From CAWAYR01 sp050250875 (GTDB taxonomy: Bacteria > Acidobacteriota > Vicinamibacteria > Vicinamibacterales > UBA2999), in the NCBI GenBank assembly GCA_050250875.1, contig JBFWNV010000013.1:1-64000 (forward strand): DNA of 64,000 bases, given 5' to 3'. A program made the translations under genes and the position numbers. Below the pieces are notes generated by a model that was given only the letters and a program-made list of their open reading frames with translations, did not search any database and was not told the DNA's origin. Positions 7,138 through 14,103 of this stretch are shown piece by piece; positions within the stretch are counted from its first letter, which is position 1; each line of letters starts with the position of its first letter.

Positions 7138-7569
7138 ATGCAGGTATCGAAGCTAGGGTTCGTGACCTTGCCCGCCGTCTGGCTCACGCTCCTCACCGTG
7201 TCGCCGCGGGCCGCGCAGGAACAGTCGGTGACCGCCGGCGTCTACACCGAGGAACAGGCGACGCGCGGCGCCGACGTGTACGCCAAGGAGTGCGCGTCGT
7301 GCCACGGCGCAGGCCTCGAGGGCGACGGCTTCGCACCGGCGCTGGCCGGCACCGAGTTCCTCGGCAACTGGAATGGCACGACGCTCGGCGATCTCTTCGA
7401 TCGCATCCGCATCTCGATGCCGCCTGGAAACCCGGGCTCGGTGCCCACCCAGGGCAAGGCCGACATCGTCGCGCACCTGCTGAAGTCGAACAAGTACCCG
7501 GCCGGCAAGACCGAGATCGTCAAGGACCTCGAGCCGCTCAAGCTGATCAAGATCGAGCTGCCGAAGTAA
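7138..7569 (+). CDS. Periplasmic class I c-type cytochrome
   Basis: A 143-residue monohaem cytochrome c. A signal peptide covers about residues 1-26. The haem-binding CASCH is at residues 52-56. The likely distal ligand is Met94 in ISMPPGNPG. Domains of this kind carry electrons in the periplasm, often from PQQ dehydrogenases to the terminal oxidase. It is monocistronic: a TACTCT box sits 6 nt upstream of the ATG and a hairpin at 7577-7602 follows. The nearest PQQ-type dehydrogenases in the window are about 40 kb away, so partnership with them is speculative. Confidence 0.88.
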   Translation: MQVSKLGFVTLPAVWLTLLTVSPRAAQEQSVTAGVYTEEQATRGADVYAKECASCHGAGLEGDGFAPALAGTEFLGNWNGTTLGDLFDRIRISMPPGNPGSVPTQGKADIVAHLLKSNKYPAGKTEIVKDLEPLKLIKIELPK

Positions 7570-7576
7570 CTCCCGG

Positions 7577-7602
7577 CACCGCCGGCGACTGTACCGGCGG
7601 TG
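7577..7602 (+). terminator. Hairpin after the cytochrome c gene
   Basis: A perfect 9-bp stem, CACCGCCGG (7577-7585) with CCGGCGGTG (7594-7602), around an 8-nt loop. It begins 8 nt past the stop. The 205 nt from here to the zinc-ribbon gene at 7808 hold nothing else I can recognise. Confidence 0.6.
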
Positions 7603-7807
7603 GGCATCGACCTGTGCCGTTCCTGCACAGCGTCCCCTCAAGATCGTCAACGGTTTCGGCGTACCGCGGCGATGCCGGCGCGGGCAACCGCGCGCGCCGG
7701 GTCGGCCAACCTGGCGGATTCCCACGCATTCGCGCGCCGCACCCGGCCCGTCAGCCGGTTGGCGCACCGGCGGCCCTCCGGGCACATGCATTGCAATTTG
7801 CGCGGGC

Positions 7808-8008
7808 GTGCTGGATACCCCGCGGCCGCTGGCGGCACTGCCGGCGGATCTGTTGCACACCTGTCCGGTGTGCGGCCACGAGATGGCCGTGATGGTGGCC
7901 GACCTGCCGAAGGGCCGGCTCACGCAGTGCGCGAGCTGCGGCGAGCTCGACTACCGGCGCAAGGTCGTGGCGGGCACCAGCGTGCAGCGCCTGTCGGCCG
8001 AGTCGTGA
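7808..8008 (+). CDS. Small zinc-ribbon protein
   Basis: A 66-residue protein with two CxxC knuckles, CPVCG (about residues 19-23) and CASCG (about 41-45), 17 residues apart, as expected for a single treble-clef or rubredoxin-like zinc site. No other domain is present. Translation from a GTG at 7808 gives MLDTPRPLAALPADLLHTCPVCG; no convincing ribosome-binding site is visible, so the exact start is uncertain. Such proteins may act as nucleic-acid or protein adaptors; no partner is evident from the neighbours (cytochrome c upstream, secreted protein downstream). Confidence 0.6.
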   Translation: MLDTPRPLAALPADLLHTCPVCGHEMAVMVADLPKGRLTQCASCGELDYRRKVVAGTSVQRLSAES

Positions 8009-8121
8009 GCGGCGCCGGGCGGGCGGCCGCGGTTCGTCCCCGCCGATTCGACCGGCGACCCGCCGGATCGCCGCCGGCCTTGGCATACTGGGAGGGCCTG
8101 CCTGCGAGGAGCCGTCTGCTC

Positions 8122-8826
8122 ATGAAGCCCGTACTCACCCTGATCGCCCTGTCGGTCGCGGCGTGGCTCGTGCCCGCCGCCGCCCAGGCCCAGCCCTCCA
8201 CCGGCACCATCTTCGTCAGCGCGTCGGGATTCGCCGACATCCGCCGCGCGCCGACCAGTAACGTTCAGGGCGGCCCCGACGACGACGCCAGCGGCACCGC
8301 GCCGGGCGGTGCCCTCGGCATCGGCGTGCACCTGACGCGCCGCCTATCGGCGCGCGTCGAGTGGTCGCTCACCGACACGCTGTCGCTCGATCGCAACAGC
8401 CCGATCTATCCCTACGCCGTCGAGGATCTCGTCGCCCGCGTCGGCCGCGGCGCCGGGTTCGCGCTGCCGCCGACCACCCTGCTCGTGCCGCAGCGCACCA
8501 CCGAGGAGCGCGACGTGAAGGCCGGCTTCGCGCTGCTCGGCTATCACCTCGGCGGCGGCCGCGCGTCGATCGAACTCGTCGGCGGCCTCGGCCTGGTGAA
8601 CGAACGGGTCACCACCATCACCGAGATCGACCTGCCGGGCATGCCGCGCGGGCCCGGCTTCCGGTCCGAATACGAGACCTCGGCGCACCACGCCGTGCCG
8701 GTCGTCGGCGCCGACGCCGCGGTGTCGCTGACCAGCCACGCCGCCCTGGTGCCGCAGCTGCGCGCCTACGTGCTCAACGGCGCGCTGCAGGTGCGGCCGG
8801 GCCTGGGCCTGCGCTGGACCTTCTGA
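8122..8826 (+). CDS. Secreted outer-membrane beta-barrel-like protein
   Basis: A 234-residue protein with a clear signal peptide (MKPVLTLIALSVAAWLVPAAAQA) and amphipathic strands alternating with Gly-rich turns, ending in LRWTF with a C-terminal Phe, the usual ending of outer-membrane barrels. Segments such as ALGIGVHLTRRLSARVEWS and FALLGYHLGGG resemble OmpA-like or OMP_b-brl barrels of about eight strands. The ATG at 8122 follows GAGGAG at about 8106-8111. A CATACT box lies at 8084-8089. Family membership is inferred from pattern, not from a diagnostic motif. Confidence 0.72.
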   Translation: MKPVLTLIALSVAAWLVPAAAQAQPSTGTIFVSASGFADIRRAPTSNVQGGPDDDASGTAPGGALGIGVHLTRRLSARVEWSLTDTLSLDRNSPIYPYAVEDLVARVGRGAGFALPPTTLLVPQRTTEERDVKAGFALLGYHLGGGRASIELVGGLGLVNERVTTITEIDLPGMPRGPGFRSEYETSAHHAVPVVGADAAVSLTSHAALVPQLRAYVLNGALQVRPGLGLRWTF

Positions 8827-8870
8827 ACCACGTGCTATCCTCGGCCGAGGACGTCGCCAGGGGATCTGTC

Positions 8871-9116
8871 ATGCCGATCTTCGAGTACCGCTGCCAGGCC
8901 TGCCATCACGAGTTCGAGACGCTGGTCCGTCCGGGCAGCACGCCGGCGTGCCCCAAGTGTGCCGGCGCCGACCTCGACAAGCTGCTGTCGCTGCCGGCCA
9001 TCAAGTCGGAGACGACGCACGACCTCGCCCTGCGCGCCGCCAAGAAACGCGACCAGGCCCAGGCGTCGGTCAACGCCCGTGCCCAGCGGGAGTACGAGTT
9101 GGCCCACGACGATTGA
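8871..9116 (+). CDS. FmdB-family zinc-ribbon protein
   Basis: An 81-residue protein opening MPIFEYRCQACHHEFETLV, the standard FmdB/CxxC_CxxC_SSSS start, with metal knuckles CQAC and CPKC (about residues 8-11 and 27-30). The C-terminal half is a charged helix. Family members are putative regulatory or metal-binding proteins of unproven role. A TATCCT box is at 8836-8841. A perfect 13-bp hairpin terminator follows at 9182-9211. Confidence 0.85.
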   Translation: MPIFEYRCQACHHEFETLVRPGSTPACPKCAGADLDKLLSLPAIKSETTHDLALRAAKKRDQAQASVNARAQREYELAHDD

Positions 9117-9181
9117 GCCGAGCGCTATCGGCGCTCGGCGAGGCTGGGTGCTGGAGGCCAGGGACTGGCGCTTGCGGAAGA

Positions 9182-9211
9182 CAAGGGCCGGGCGACATCG
9201 CCCGGCCCTTG
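9182..9211 (+). terminator. Hairpin after the FmdB gene
   Basis: A perfect 13-bp stem, CAAGGGCCGGGCG (9182-9194) with CGCCCGGCCCTTG (9199-9211), loop ACAT, then CTTCATCT. It lies in the 332-nt gene-free stretch 9117-9448. That stretch also holds the heptad array at 9235-9270 and otherwise shows no recognisable gene. Confidence 0.75.
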
Positions 9212-9234
9212 CTTCATCTGGTACGTCGTCCAGG

Positions 9235-9270
9235 AGCCCCAGTCCCCAGCCCCCAGTCCCCAGCCCCTGG
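9235..9270. repeat. G-rich heptad array (site 4)
   Basis: Repeats of CCCCAGT/CCCCAGC with 7-nt periodicity. The minus strand reads GGGGCTGGGGACTGGGGGCT and so on, again with four G-tracts. This variant has CAG where sites 1-3 have GAG, so it is a diverged member of the family. It lies between the FmdB terminator and the aminotransferase start. Confidence 0.7.
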
Positions 9271-9448
9271 AAGCGAGCGAGCACCGTAATCTGCGCCGCC
9301 CGCGCCGGCTGCTGGTTGCGCAGCTGCAGATGTCACTCGACGTCAATAGATGTCTCCAAGGGATAGGCTGCCGCCGCCGATCTCTGGGCTGGAGTCGAAG
9401 TCCGTGGCGGTCCAGAATGGGGGCGGTCCCCAGAACAGGAATGCCGTG

Positions 9449-10789
9449 ATGAGCCCTCTCGAGGCCCTCGAAGCGCGTGAGCTGGCCGCCTATCAGCACC
9501 GGACGCCGCAATCGCACGCCCTGCACAGCCGCGCCCGCCAGGTTATGCCCGGCGGCGACACCCGCACCGGCACCTACTACGCCCCCTACCCCGTGTTCGT
9601 CGCCCGCGGCGAAGGGTGCCACCTGTGGGACGCCGACGGCCACCAGTATCTCGACGTCCTCAACAACTTCACCTCGCTCGTCCACGGCCACGGCCACACG
9701 GCGGTGGTCCGCGCCATCGCCGATCAAGCCGCGAAGGGCACCGTGCACGGCACCGCCAACGGGCTGCAGGTGGCGCTGGCCGAGGTGCTGTGCCGGCGCG
9801 TGCCGTCGGTGGAGCGCGTGCGCTTCTGCAACTCGGGCACCGAGGCGACGATGGGCGCGCTGCGCGCCGCCAAGGCGTTCACCGGCCGCTCGAAGATCCT
9901 CAAGATGGCCGGCGGGTACCACGGTTCGCACGATCAGGTGTCGGTGGCGGTGTCCGCGCCGTTCGACGCCGTCCCGCCCGGCCTGTCGCCGGGTGCCGCG
10001 AGCGAGGTGCTGGTCGGCGGGTTCAACGACCTCGATCGCACGGCGGCGCTCATCCGCGCCCACGCCCACGAGCTGGCGGCGGTGATCGTCGAGCCGATGA
10101 CCGGCACCGGCGCGCTGCCGGCGGAGCGGGCGTTCCTCGAGGGCCTGCGTGAGGTCACCGAGGCGTGCGGGGTCCTGCTCGTCTTCGACGAGGTGATCAC
10201 CTTCCGCCTGGCGCCGGGCGGTCTGCAGGAAGTGCACGGCATCCGACCGGATCTCACCAGCTTCGGCAAGATCATCGGCGGCGGCCTGCCGGTGGGCGCC
10301 TTCGGCGGCCGCGCCGACGTGATGGCCACCTACGATCCGAGCCGGCCGGGGACGATCAGCCACTCGGGCACCTACAACGGCAACGCCGCCACGATGGCGG
10401 CCGGGCTGGCCACGCTGCGGCTGTTCGACGGCGCGGCGGTGGGCCGCCTCAACGCCGCCGGCGATCTCGTGCGGGCGCGGCTGCAGGCCGCGGTCGCCAG
10501 GCACGGCCTGGACGCCACCGTGACCGGCTACGGCTCGCTGATGCAGCTCCACTTCGCGGCCGGCCCGATCACCACGCCCGAACAGGCCCTGCGCAGCGAC
10601 CGGCGGCTGGTGCGGCTGCTCCACCTGCTGCTGCTCAATCGCGGGGTGTTCACCGCCACGCGGCAGACCTACGTGCTGTCGACCGTGATGCACCAGGCGG
10701 CGCTCGACGTCTTCGTCGACCGCGTCGGCGAGGCGTTGAGCGAGATCGCCCGGGCGGTGAAGGCGGCACCGGTCGGCGCCGTGTCGTGA
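9449..10789 (+). CDS. Class III PLP aminotransferase, HemL-like
   Basis: A 446-residue PLP-dependent aminotransferase of subgroup III, closest in motif order to glutamate-1-semialdehyde aminomutase and related omega-aminotransferases. Visible motifs: VMPGGDTR near the N-terminus, NSGTEATMGALRAAKAFTGR for cofactor phosphate binding, GGYHGSHD, LLVFDEVITFR, and SFGKIIGGG with the Schiff-base Lys at 274. The substrate is not certain. HemL itself would be expected near other haem genes, which are absent here, so this may be a paralogue acting on another amino-alcohol or semialdehyde. The ATG at 9449 follows AGGA at 9437-9440; the adjacent GTG at 9446 is possible. The gene is preceded by a long gene-free stretch. 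Confidence 0.85.
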   Translation: MSPLEALEARELAAYQHRTPQSHALHSRARQVMPGGDTRTGTYYAPYPVFVARGEGCHLWDADGHQYLDVLNNFTSLVHGHGHTAVVRAIADQAAKGTVHGTANGLQVALAEVLCRRVPSVERVRFCNSGTEATMGALRAAKAFTGRSKILKMAGGYHGSHDQVSVAVSAPFDAVPPGLSPGAASEVLVGGFNDLDRTAALIRAHAHELAAVIVEPMTGTGALPAERAFLEGLREVTEACGVLLVFDEVITFRLAPGGLQEVHGIRPDLTSFGKIIGGGLPVGAFGGRADVMATYDPSRPGTISHSGTYNGNAATMAAGLATLRLFDGAAVGRLNAAGDLVRARLQAAVARHGLDATVTGYGSLMQLHFAAGPITTPEQALRSDRRLVRLLHLLLLNRGVFTATRQTYVLSTVMHQAALDVFVDRVGEALSEIARAVKAAPVGAVS

Positions 10790-10843
10790 CGCCACCTCAC
10801 CTGGCCCGCGCGTAGTCGACCATCCCCTGGAAGGCGACCACCA

Positions 10844-10882
10844 CCGCCGGCTCCTTTTCGTGACCGGCGGCGTCATGCCGCC
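10844..10882 (+). terminator. Two mutually exclusive hairpins
   Basis: CCGCCGG (10844-10850) can pair with CCGGCGG (10864-10870). The overlapping GGCGGC (10866-10871) can instead pair with GCCGCC (10877-10882). They lie between the aminotransferase stop and the sigma-factor gene. Most simply this is a terminator for the former; attenuation is only a possibility. Confidence 0.35.
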
Positions 10883-10946
10883 TCGTCCCCATAGGCGGGA
10901 ACAGCGGCTGCCAACTGGCATCGGTCGGCGCGGGGCCGTCGGCCCG

Positions 10947-10952
10947 TAGAAT
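10947..10952 (+). promoter_or_regulatory. -10 box of the ECF sigma gene
   Basis: TAGAAT, 12 nt before the ATG at 10965, giving a very short 5' leader without a Shine-Dalgarno. Confidence 0.4.
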
Positions 10953-10964
10953 CGACCCATCCCG

Positions 10965-11558
10965 ATGGCCGACGCACCCGATCCGCCGTCCCCCGCGCGC
11001 GTGACCGCCCTGCTCCAGGCCTGGACCGATGGCGACCCGTCGGCCCTGCCGGCCCTCGTGCCGCTGGTCGAGCAGGAGCTGCACCGCCTGGCCCGCCATT
11101 ACATGCGGGGCGAACGGCCGGGCCACACCCTGCAGCCGACGGCGCTGGTCAACGAGGCCTACCTGCGGCTGGTCGGCGTCGCGCACGTGCGCTGGCAGAA
11201 CCGCGCGCACTTCCTGGCGGTCGCCGCCCGGACGATGCGCCGCATCCTGGTCGACATGGCGCGGGCCAAGGGCTACCAGAAGCGCGGCGGACGGGCGCCG
11301 GTCGTGCCGCTCGACGACCTCGAGGTCGCGGCGCCGGCGCCGGCCACCGACCTGGTGGCGCTGCACGACGCCCTCGACGCGCTCGCCGGCGTCGACGCCC
11401 GCAAGGCCCAGGTGGTCGAGCTGCGCTATTTCGGCGGGCTGACCGTGAGTGAGACCGCCGAGGTGCTCGACGTCTCGCCCGAGACGGTGATGCGCGACTG
11501 GACGTTCGCCAAGGCCTGGCTGCTGCGCGAGCTGGCGCCGGACGCGCCGGCCGGGTGA
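10965..11558 (+). CDS. Acidobacterial-type ECF sigma factor
   Basis: A 197-residue sigma-70-family factor of the ECF type described for Acidobacteria (TIGR02999-like). Region 2 includes VEQELHRLARHYMRGERPGHTLQ and ALVNEAYLRLV. The block HFLAVAARTMRRILVDMARAK is the hallmark of this group. Region 4 carries the helix-turn-helix FGGLTVSETAEVLDVSPETVMRDW. No anti-sigma gene is adjacent. Instead a Ser/Thr kinase is encoded convergently, with 4 nt between stop codons. In Planctomycetes and Acidobacteria such sigma factors are often linked to Ser/Thr kinases, so phosphorylation control is plausible but inferred. Confidence 0.9.
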   Translation: MADAPDPPSPARVTALLQAWTDGDPSALPALVPLVEQELHRLARHYMRGERPGHTLQPTALVNEAYLRLVGVAHVRWQNRAHFLAVAARTMRRILVDMARAKGYQKRGGRAPVVPLDDLEVAAPAPATDLVALHDALDALAGVDARKAQVVELRYFGGLTVSETAEVLDVSPETVMRDWTFAKAWLLRELAPDAPAG

Positions 11559-11562
11559 GGGG

Positions 11563-12648
11563 TCACAGGCCAAGGAGGGCGGGGCCGCGGTGCGCCTCAA
11601 AGACGCGCGCCACCTCCGCCTGCTCGGCCTCGACCTTCTGCATGAGCGCCGCCCACGCCGGGTGCCGGCGCACCGATCCGAAGTAGGCGTCACGTTCGAA
11701 CGCCTCGGCGCACAGGAAGCCGCCGGCCAGTGCCTGGTGGAGACGGGCGATCGCGCCGTCGTCGTCGCCGACGAGCGCGTGGACCTCGGCGACGTAGAAC
11801 AGCATCTCGCCGTCGCTGTAGGGACGGTGCTCGAACGGCTGCATCGAGACGAGGGCCTCCTCCCTCCGCTGCTGCAGCCCGGCGCGCATCCCGGTGGAGA
11901 AGGCTTTCAACAACGGGATCGCCGCGTAGCGCACCTCCTCGCGCGTGGCCGCGGCGATCGCCTCCTCGCGGCGCCCCATCGCGCCGAGCAGGCGGCCCTC
12001 GATGGGATCGCTGCTGCGGTGCAGCTCGTCGAGCGCTTCGGCGAACGCGCCGCGGTGGTAGTAGGTGTGCAGGATGCTCGTCGACACGGTGGGATCGAGC
12101 CGCACGGCCGTACGGTGCGCCGCCAGCGACGCGTCGAGCAGCCCGCCGTAGCGGCAGGCGTGCACCAGGCCGGCGAACACCTGCGGCTCGGCCCGCCGCT
12201 GCCAGGCGCGATCGAGCAGGCGGGCCAGCGAGTCGCCGACCCGGCCGAGGTCGATCTCGAGCTGGGCCAGGTAGTACTGGGCGGCGCCGTTGTCGGGATC
12301 GAGAGCCAGGGCGCGGCGCAGCGACACCTCGGCGTGGACGAGCAGCGCCTGATCCTCGAACTTGCCGAGGATGCGCTCGAGCCGGCCCTTCTCGGCCCAC
12401 GCGGCGGCGAACCCGGGATCGGCGGCCAGGCTCTGCTCGAAGAACGCGTGGGCCTGGCGCCACGCCCCGGCCTCGGTGCGCAGCTGCATGCCGCGCAGGT
12501 ACAAGGTGAACGCCTTCTCGTCGGCGGCGTGGGCGCGCGGCGTCCGGCGGTCGCGGGCGCTGAGCGGCAGCGCCGCGCGGACGCGTTCGGCCAGGTCGTC
12601 GTGCAGGTCGAGCACCGCATCGGGGAGGCATCGGTGACGTGCGACCAC
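11563..12648 (-). CDS. TPR sensor half of a frameshifted Ser/Thr kinase
   Basis: A 361-residue reading frame carrying about six TPR-like helical pairs (for example AHAFFEQSLAADPGFAAAW, AEVSLRRALALDPDNGAAQ). The first ~8 residues are spurious. From PDAVLDLHDDLAERV onward it is the natural continuation of the kinase encoded upstream at 11907-14039. In the kinase frame the matching sequence is VWWSHVTDASP. One extra C in the run complementary to GGGG at 12622-12625 would join the frames as TDASPDAVLDLHDD. This is either a real inactivating frameshift or a homopolymer sequencing or assembly error. An independent start at this position has no ribosome-binding site support. Confidence 0.7.
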   Translation of the reverse strand: MVARHRCLPDAVLDLHDDLAERVRAALPLSARDRRTPRAHAADEKAFTLYLRGMQLRTEAGAWRQAHAFFEQSLAADPGFAAAWAEKGRLERILGKFEDQALLVHAEVSLRRALALDPDNGAAQYYLAQLEIDLGRVGDSLARLLDRAWQRRAEPQVFAGLVHACRYGGLLDASLAAHRTAVRLDPTVSTSILHTYYHRGAFAEALDELHRSSDPIEGRLLGAMGRREEAIAAATREEVRYAAIPLLKAFSTGMRAGLQQRREEALVSMQPFEHRPYSDGEMLFYVAEVHALVGDDDGAIARLHQALAGGFLCAEAFERDAYFGSVRRHPAWAALMQKVEAEQAEVARVFEAHRGPALLGL

Positions 12649-14039
12649 CAGACGTCGCCGGCCGGGGCGGCGACCAGCTCCGCGCTGACGCGGATGCGAT
12701 CCCGGGCCGAGAGGAGCGAGCCGCTGAGCACGACGTCCACGGCCAGATCAGTGGCGATGCGGTCGAGGTCGAGCGGCGGCTGCGCGTAGCGGGCGGTCTT
12801 GAGGGTCGAGCGGACCACCAGCGACTCCAGGCCGGTCAGCGAGCTGGCCAGCGCGTCGGCCAGGCTGGGGCCGAGGTAGGCCGTGTCGGCGTCGGGCTTG
12901 AGCTGGCGGAACGGCAGCACCGCCAGGCGCAGGATCGGCCGCGCCTCCACCGCCTGCCCGCTGTCGATCATCGCCAGCGCGGCGCGCAGATCGGCGGCGA
13001 AGGCGGCGGCCGTCGGGTAGCGGTCGCCCGGCGCCTTGGCCAGGGCGCGATGGAGCACACGGTCGGCGGCGGCCACCGCCGGCGAGCCCGCCAGCACGGG
13101 CGGAGCTTCGTGCAGGACGGCGTGCGCCAGTGCCGGCAGCGTCGCCCCGCCGAAGGGCGGACGTCCGGCCAGCATCTCGAAGACGACGACGGCCGCCGAG
13201 AACAGATCGGCCCGGGCGTCGACCGGCGCGCCGGTGAGCTGCTCGGGCGAGGCGTACTGCGGCGTGCCGACGAACATGCCGGCGGCGGTGAGCGGCGTCC
13301 CGGTGACGTCGCCGACGGCGGCGAGCGGCCGCGCCAGGCCGAAGTCGAGCAGCTTGACGCCGACCGGCGTCAGGAAGATGTTCGACGGCTTGAGATCGCG
13401 GTGCACGATGCCGTGGTCGTGCAGCACGGCCAGCGCGTCCAGCACGGAGGCGCCGAGACGCAGCGCGTCGCCCGGCGGCAGCGGCCCGCGCGCCAGCCGG
13501 TCGGCGAGCGACTCGCCGGCGATGAGCTCCATGGCGATGTAGGGCCGCTCGCGCGACGCGCCGAGGTCGAACACCTGGCAGATGAGCGGATGCACGACGC
13601 GCGCGGCGACGCGGGCCTCGCGGACGAGCCGCTCCGCGGCACTGGGATCGGCGGCATCGTGGCGCAGCACCTTGAGGGCGACCGGACGCTCGAGCCGCTC
13701 GTCGAACGCCTCGTAGACCACGCCCATGCCGCCCTCGCCGAGGCGGCGCACGATCCGGTAGTGCGCCACGCGCTCGACGACGGCCGGAGGCGCCGCACTG
13801 GCTGCGGCCTCGGCCGCCGCGGCCGCCGGCAGCACGCCGGCTCGCGCGGCGTCCTCGAGGGCCGGCGCGGCGAGGAACTGGTCGCTGGCCGGGGCGCGTG
13901 CCAGCAGCGACCGCACTTCGGCCTCAAGCGCGCCGTCGCCGGCGCACGCGCTGGTCACGAACGCTTCGCGCTCGTCGCCGCGGCGCGTCAGCGCTTCATG
14001 GAACAGCGTCTCCACCTGCTGCCAGCGGCCGGCGTCCAT
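11907..14039 (-). CDS. Ser/Thr protein kinase with TolB-like domain (frameshifted)
   Basis: A PknB-type kinase. Residues 1-90 form a leader resembling the Acidobacteria sigma/kinase helical domain (WQQVETLFHEAL). The kinase domain has the Gly-rich loop LGEGGMGVVYEAF (100-112), Lys123, HRDLKPSN (213-220) and DFG (232-234), so it looks active. Residues ~370-470 form a TolB/CadC-like domain (LAVLPFRQLKPDADTAYLGP). The genuine coding frame ends near 12622; the codons from there to 11907 are a frameshifted read of the TPR region annotated at 11563-12648. A minus-strand TAGACT box lies 8 nt before the ATG at 14039. The gene is convergent with the ECF sigma factor. Confidence 0.8.
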   Translation of the reverse strand: MDAGRWQQVETLFHEALTRRGDEREAFVTSACAGDGALEAEVRSLLARAPASDQFLAAPALEDAARAGVLPAAAAAEAAASAAPPAVVERVAHYRIVRRLGEGGMGVVYEAFDERLERPVALKVLRHDAADPSAAERLVREARVAARVVHPLICQVFDLGASRERPYIAMELIAGESLADRLARGPLPPGDALRLGASVLDALAVLHDHGIVHRDLKPSNIFLTPVGVKLLDFGLARPLAAVGDVTGTPLTAAGMFVGTPQYASPEQLTGAPVDARADLFSAAVVVFEMLAGRPPFGGATLPALAHAVLHEAPPVLAGSPAVAAADRVLHRALAKAPGDRYPTAAAFAADLRAALAMIDSGQAVEARPILRLAVLPFRQLKPDADTAYLGPSLADALASSLTGLESLVVRSTLKTARYAQPPLDLDRIATDLAVDVVLSGSLLSARDRIRVSAELVAAPAGDVWWSHVTDASPMRCSTCTTTWPNASARRCRSAPATAGRRAPTPPTRRRSPCTCAACSCAPRPGRGARPTRSSSRAWPPIPGSPPRGPRRAGSSASSASSRIRRCSSTPRCRCAAPWLSIPTTAPPSTTWPSSRSTSAGSATRWPACSIAPGSGGPSRRCSPAWCTPAATAGCSTRRWRRTVRPCGSIPPCRRASCTPTTTAARSPKRSTSCTAAAIPSRAACSARWGAARRRSPRPRARRCATRRSRC

Positions 14040-14047
14040 CGTCCGAG

Positions 14048-14053
14048 AGTCTA
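14048..14053 (-). promoter_or_regulatory. -10 box of the TPR kinase gene
   Basis: Minus-strand TAGACT, 8 nt upstream of the ATG at 14039 with no Shine-Dalgarno: leaderless geometry. The plus-strand TACGCT at 14078-14083 may serve the divergent Nramp-like gene. Confidence 0.4.
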
Positions 14054-14103
14054 CAGCGCCGCGCCGGGGTTCTCTGATACGCTCCCGGCCACAGGTTCAC
14101 CGC

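Noticed and set aside
7603..7807. Possible small gene or RNA between the cytochrome and zinc-ribbon genes
   Set aside because: Open frames here lack starts with ribosome-binding sites or a promoter-like box, and no stable structure other than the terminator at 7577-7602 was seen.
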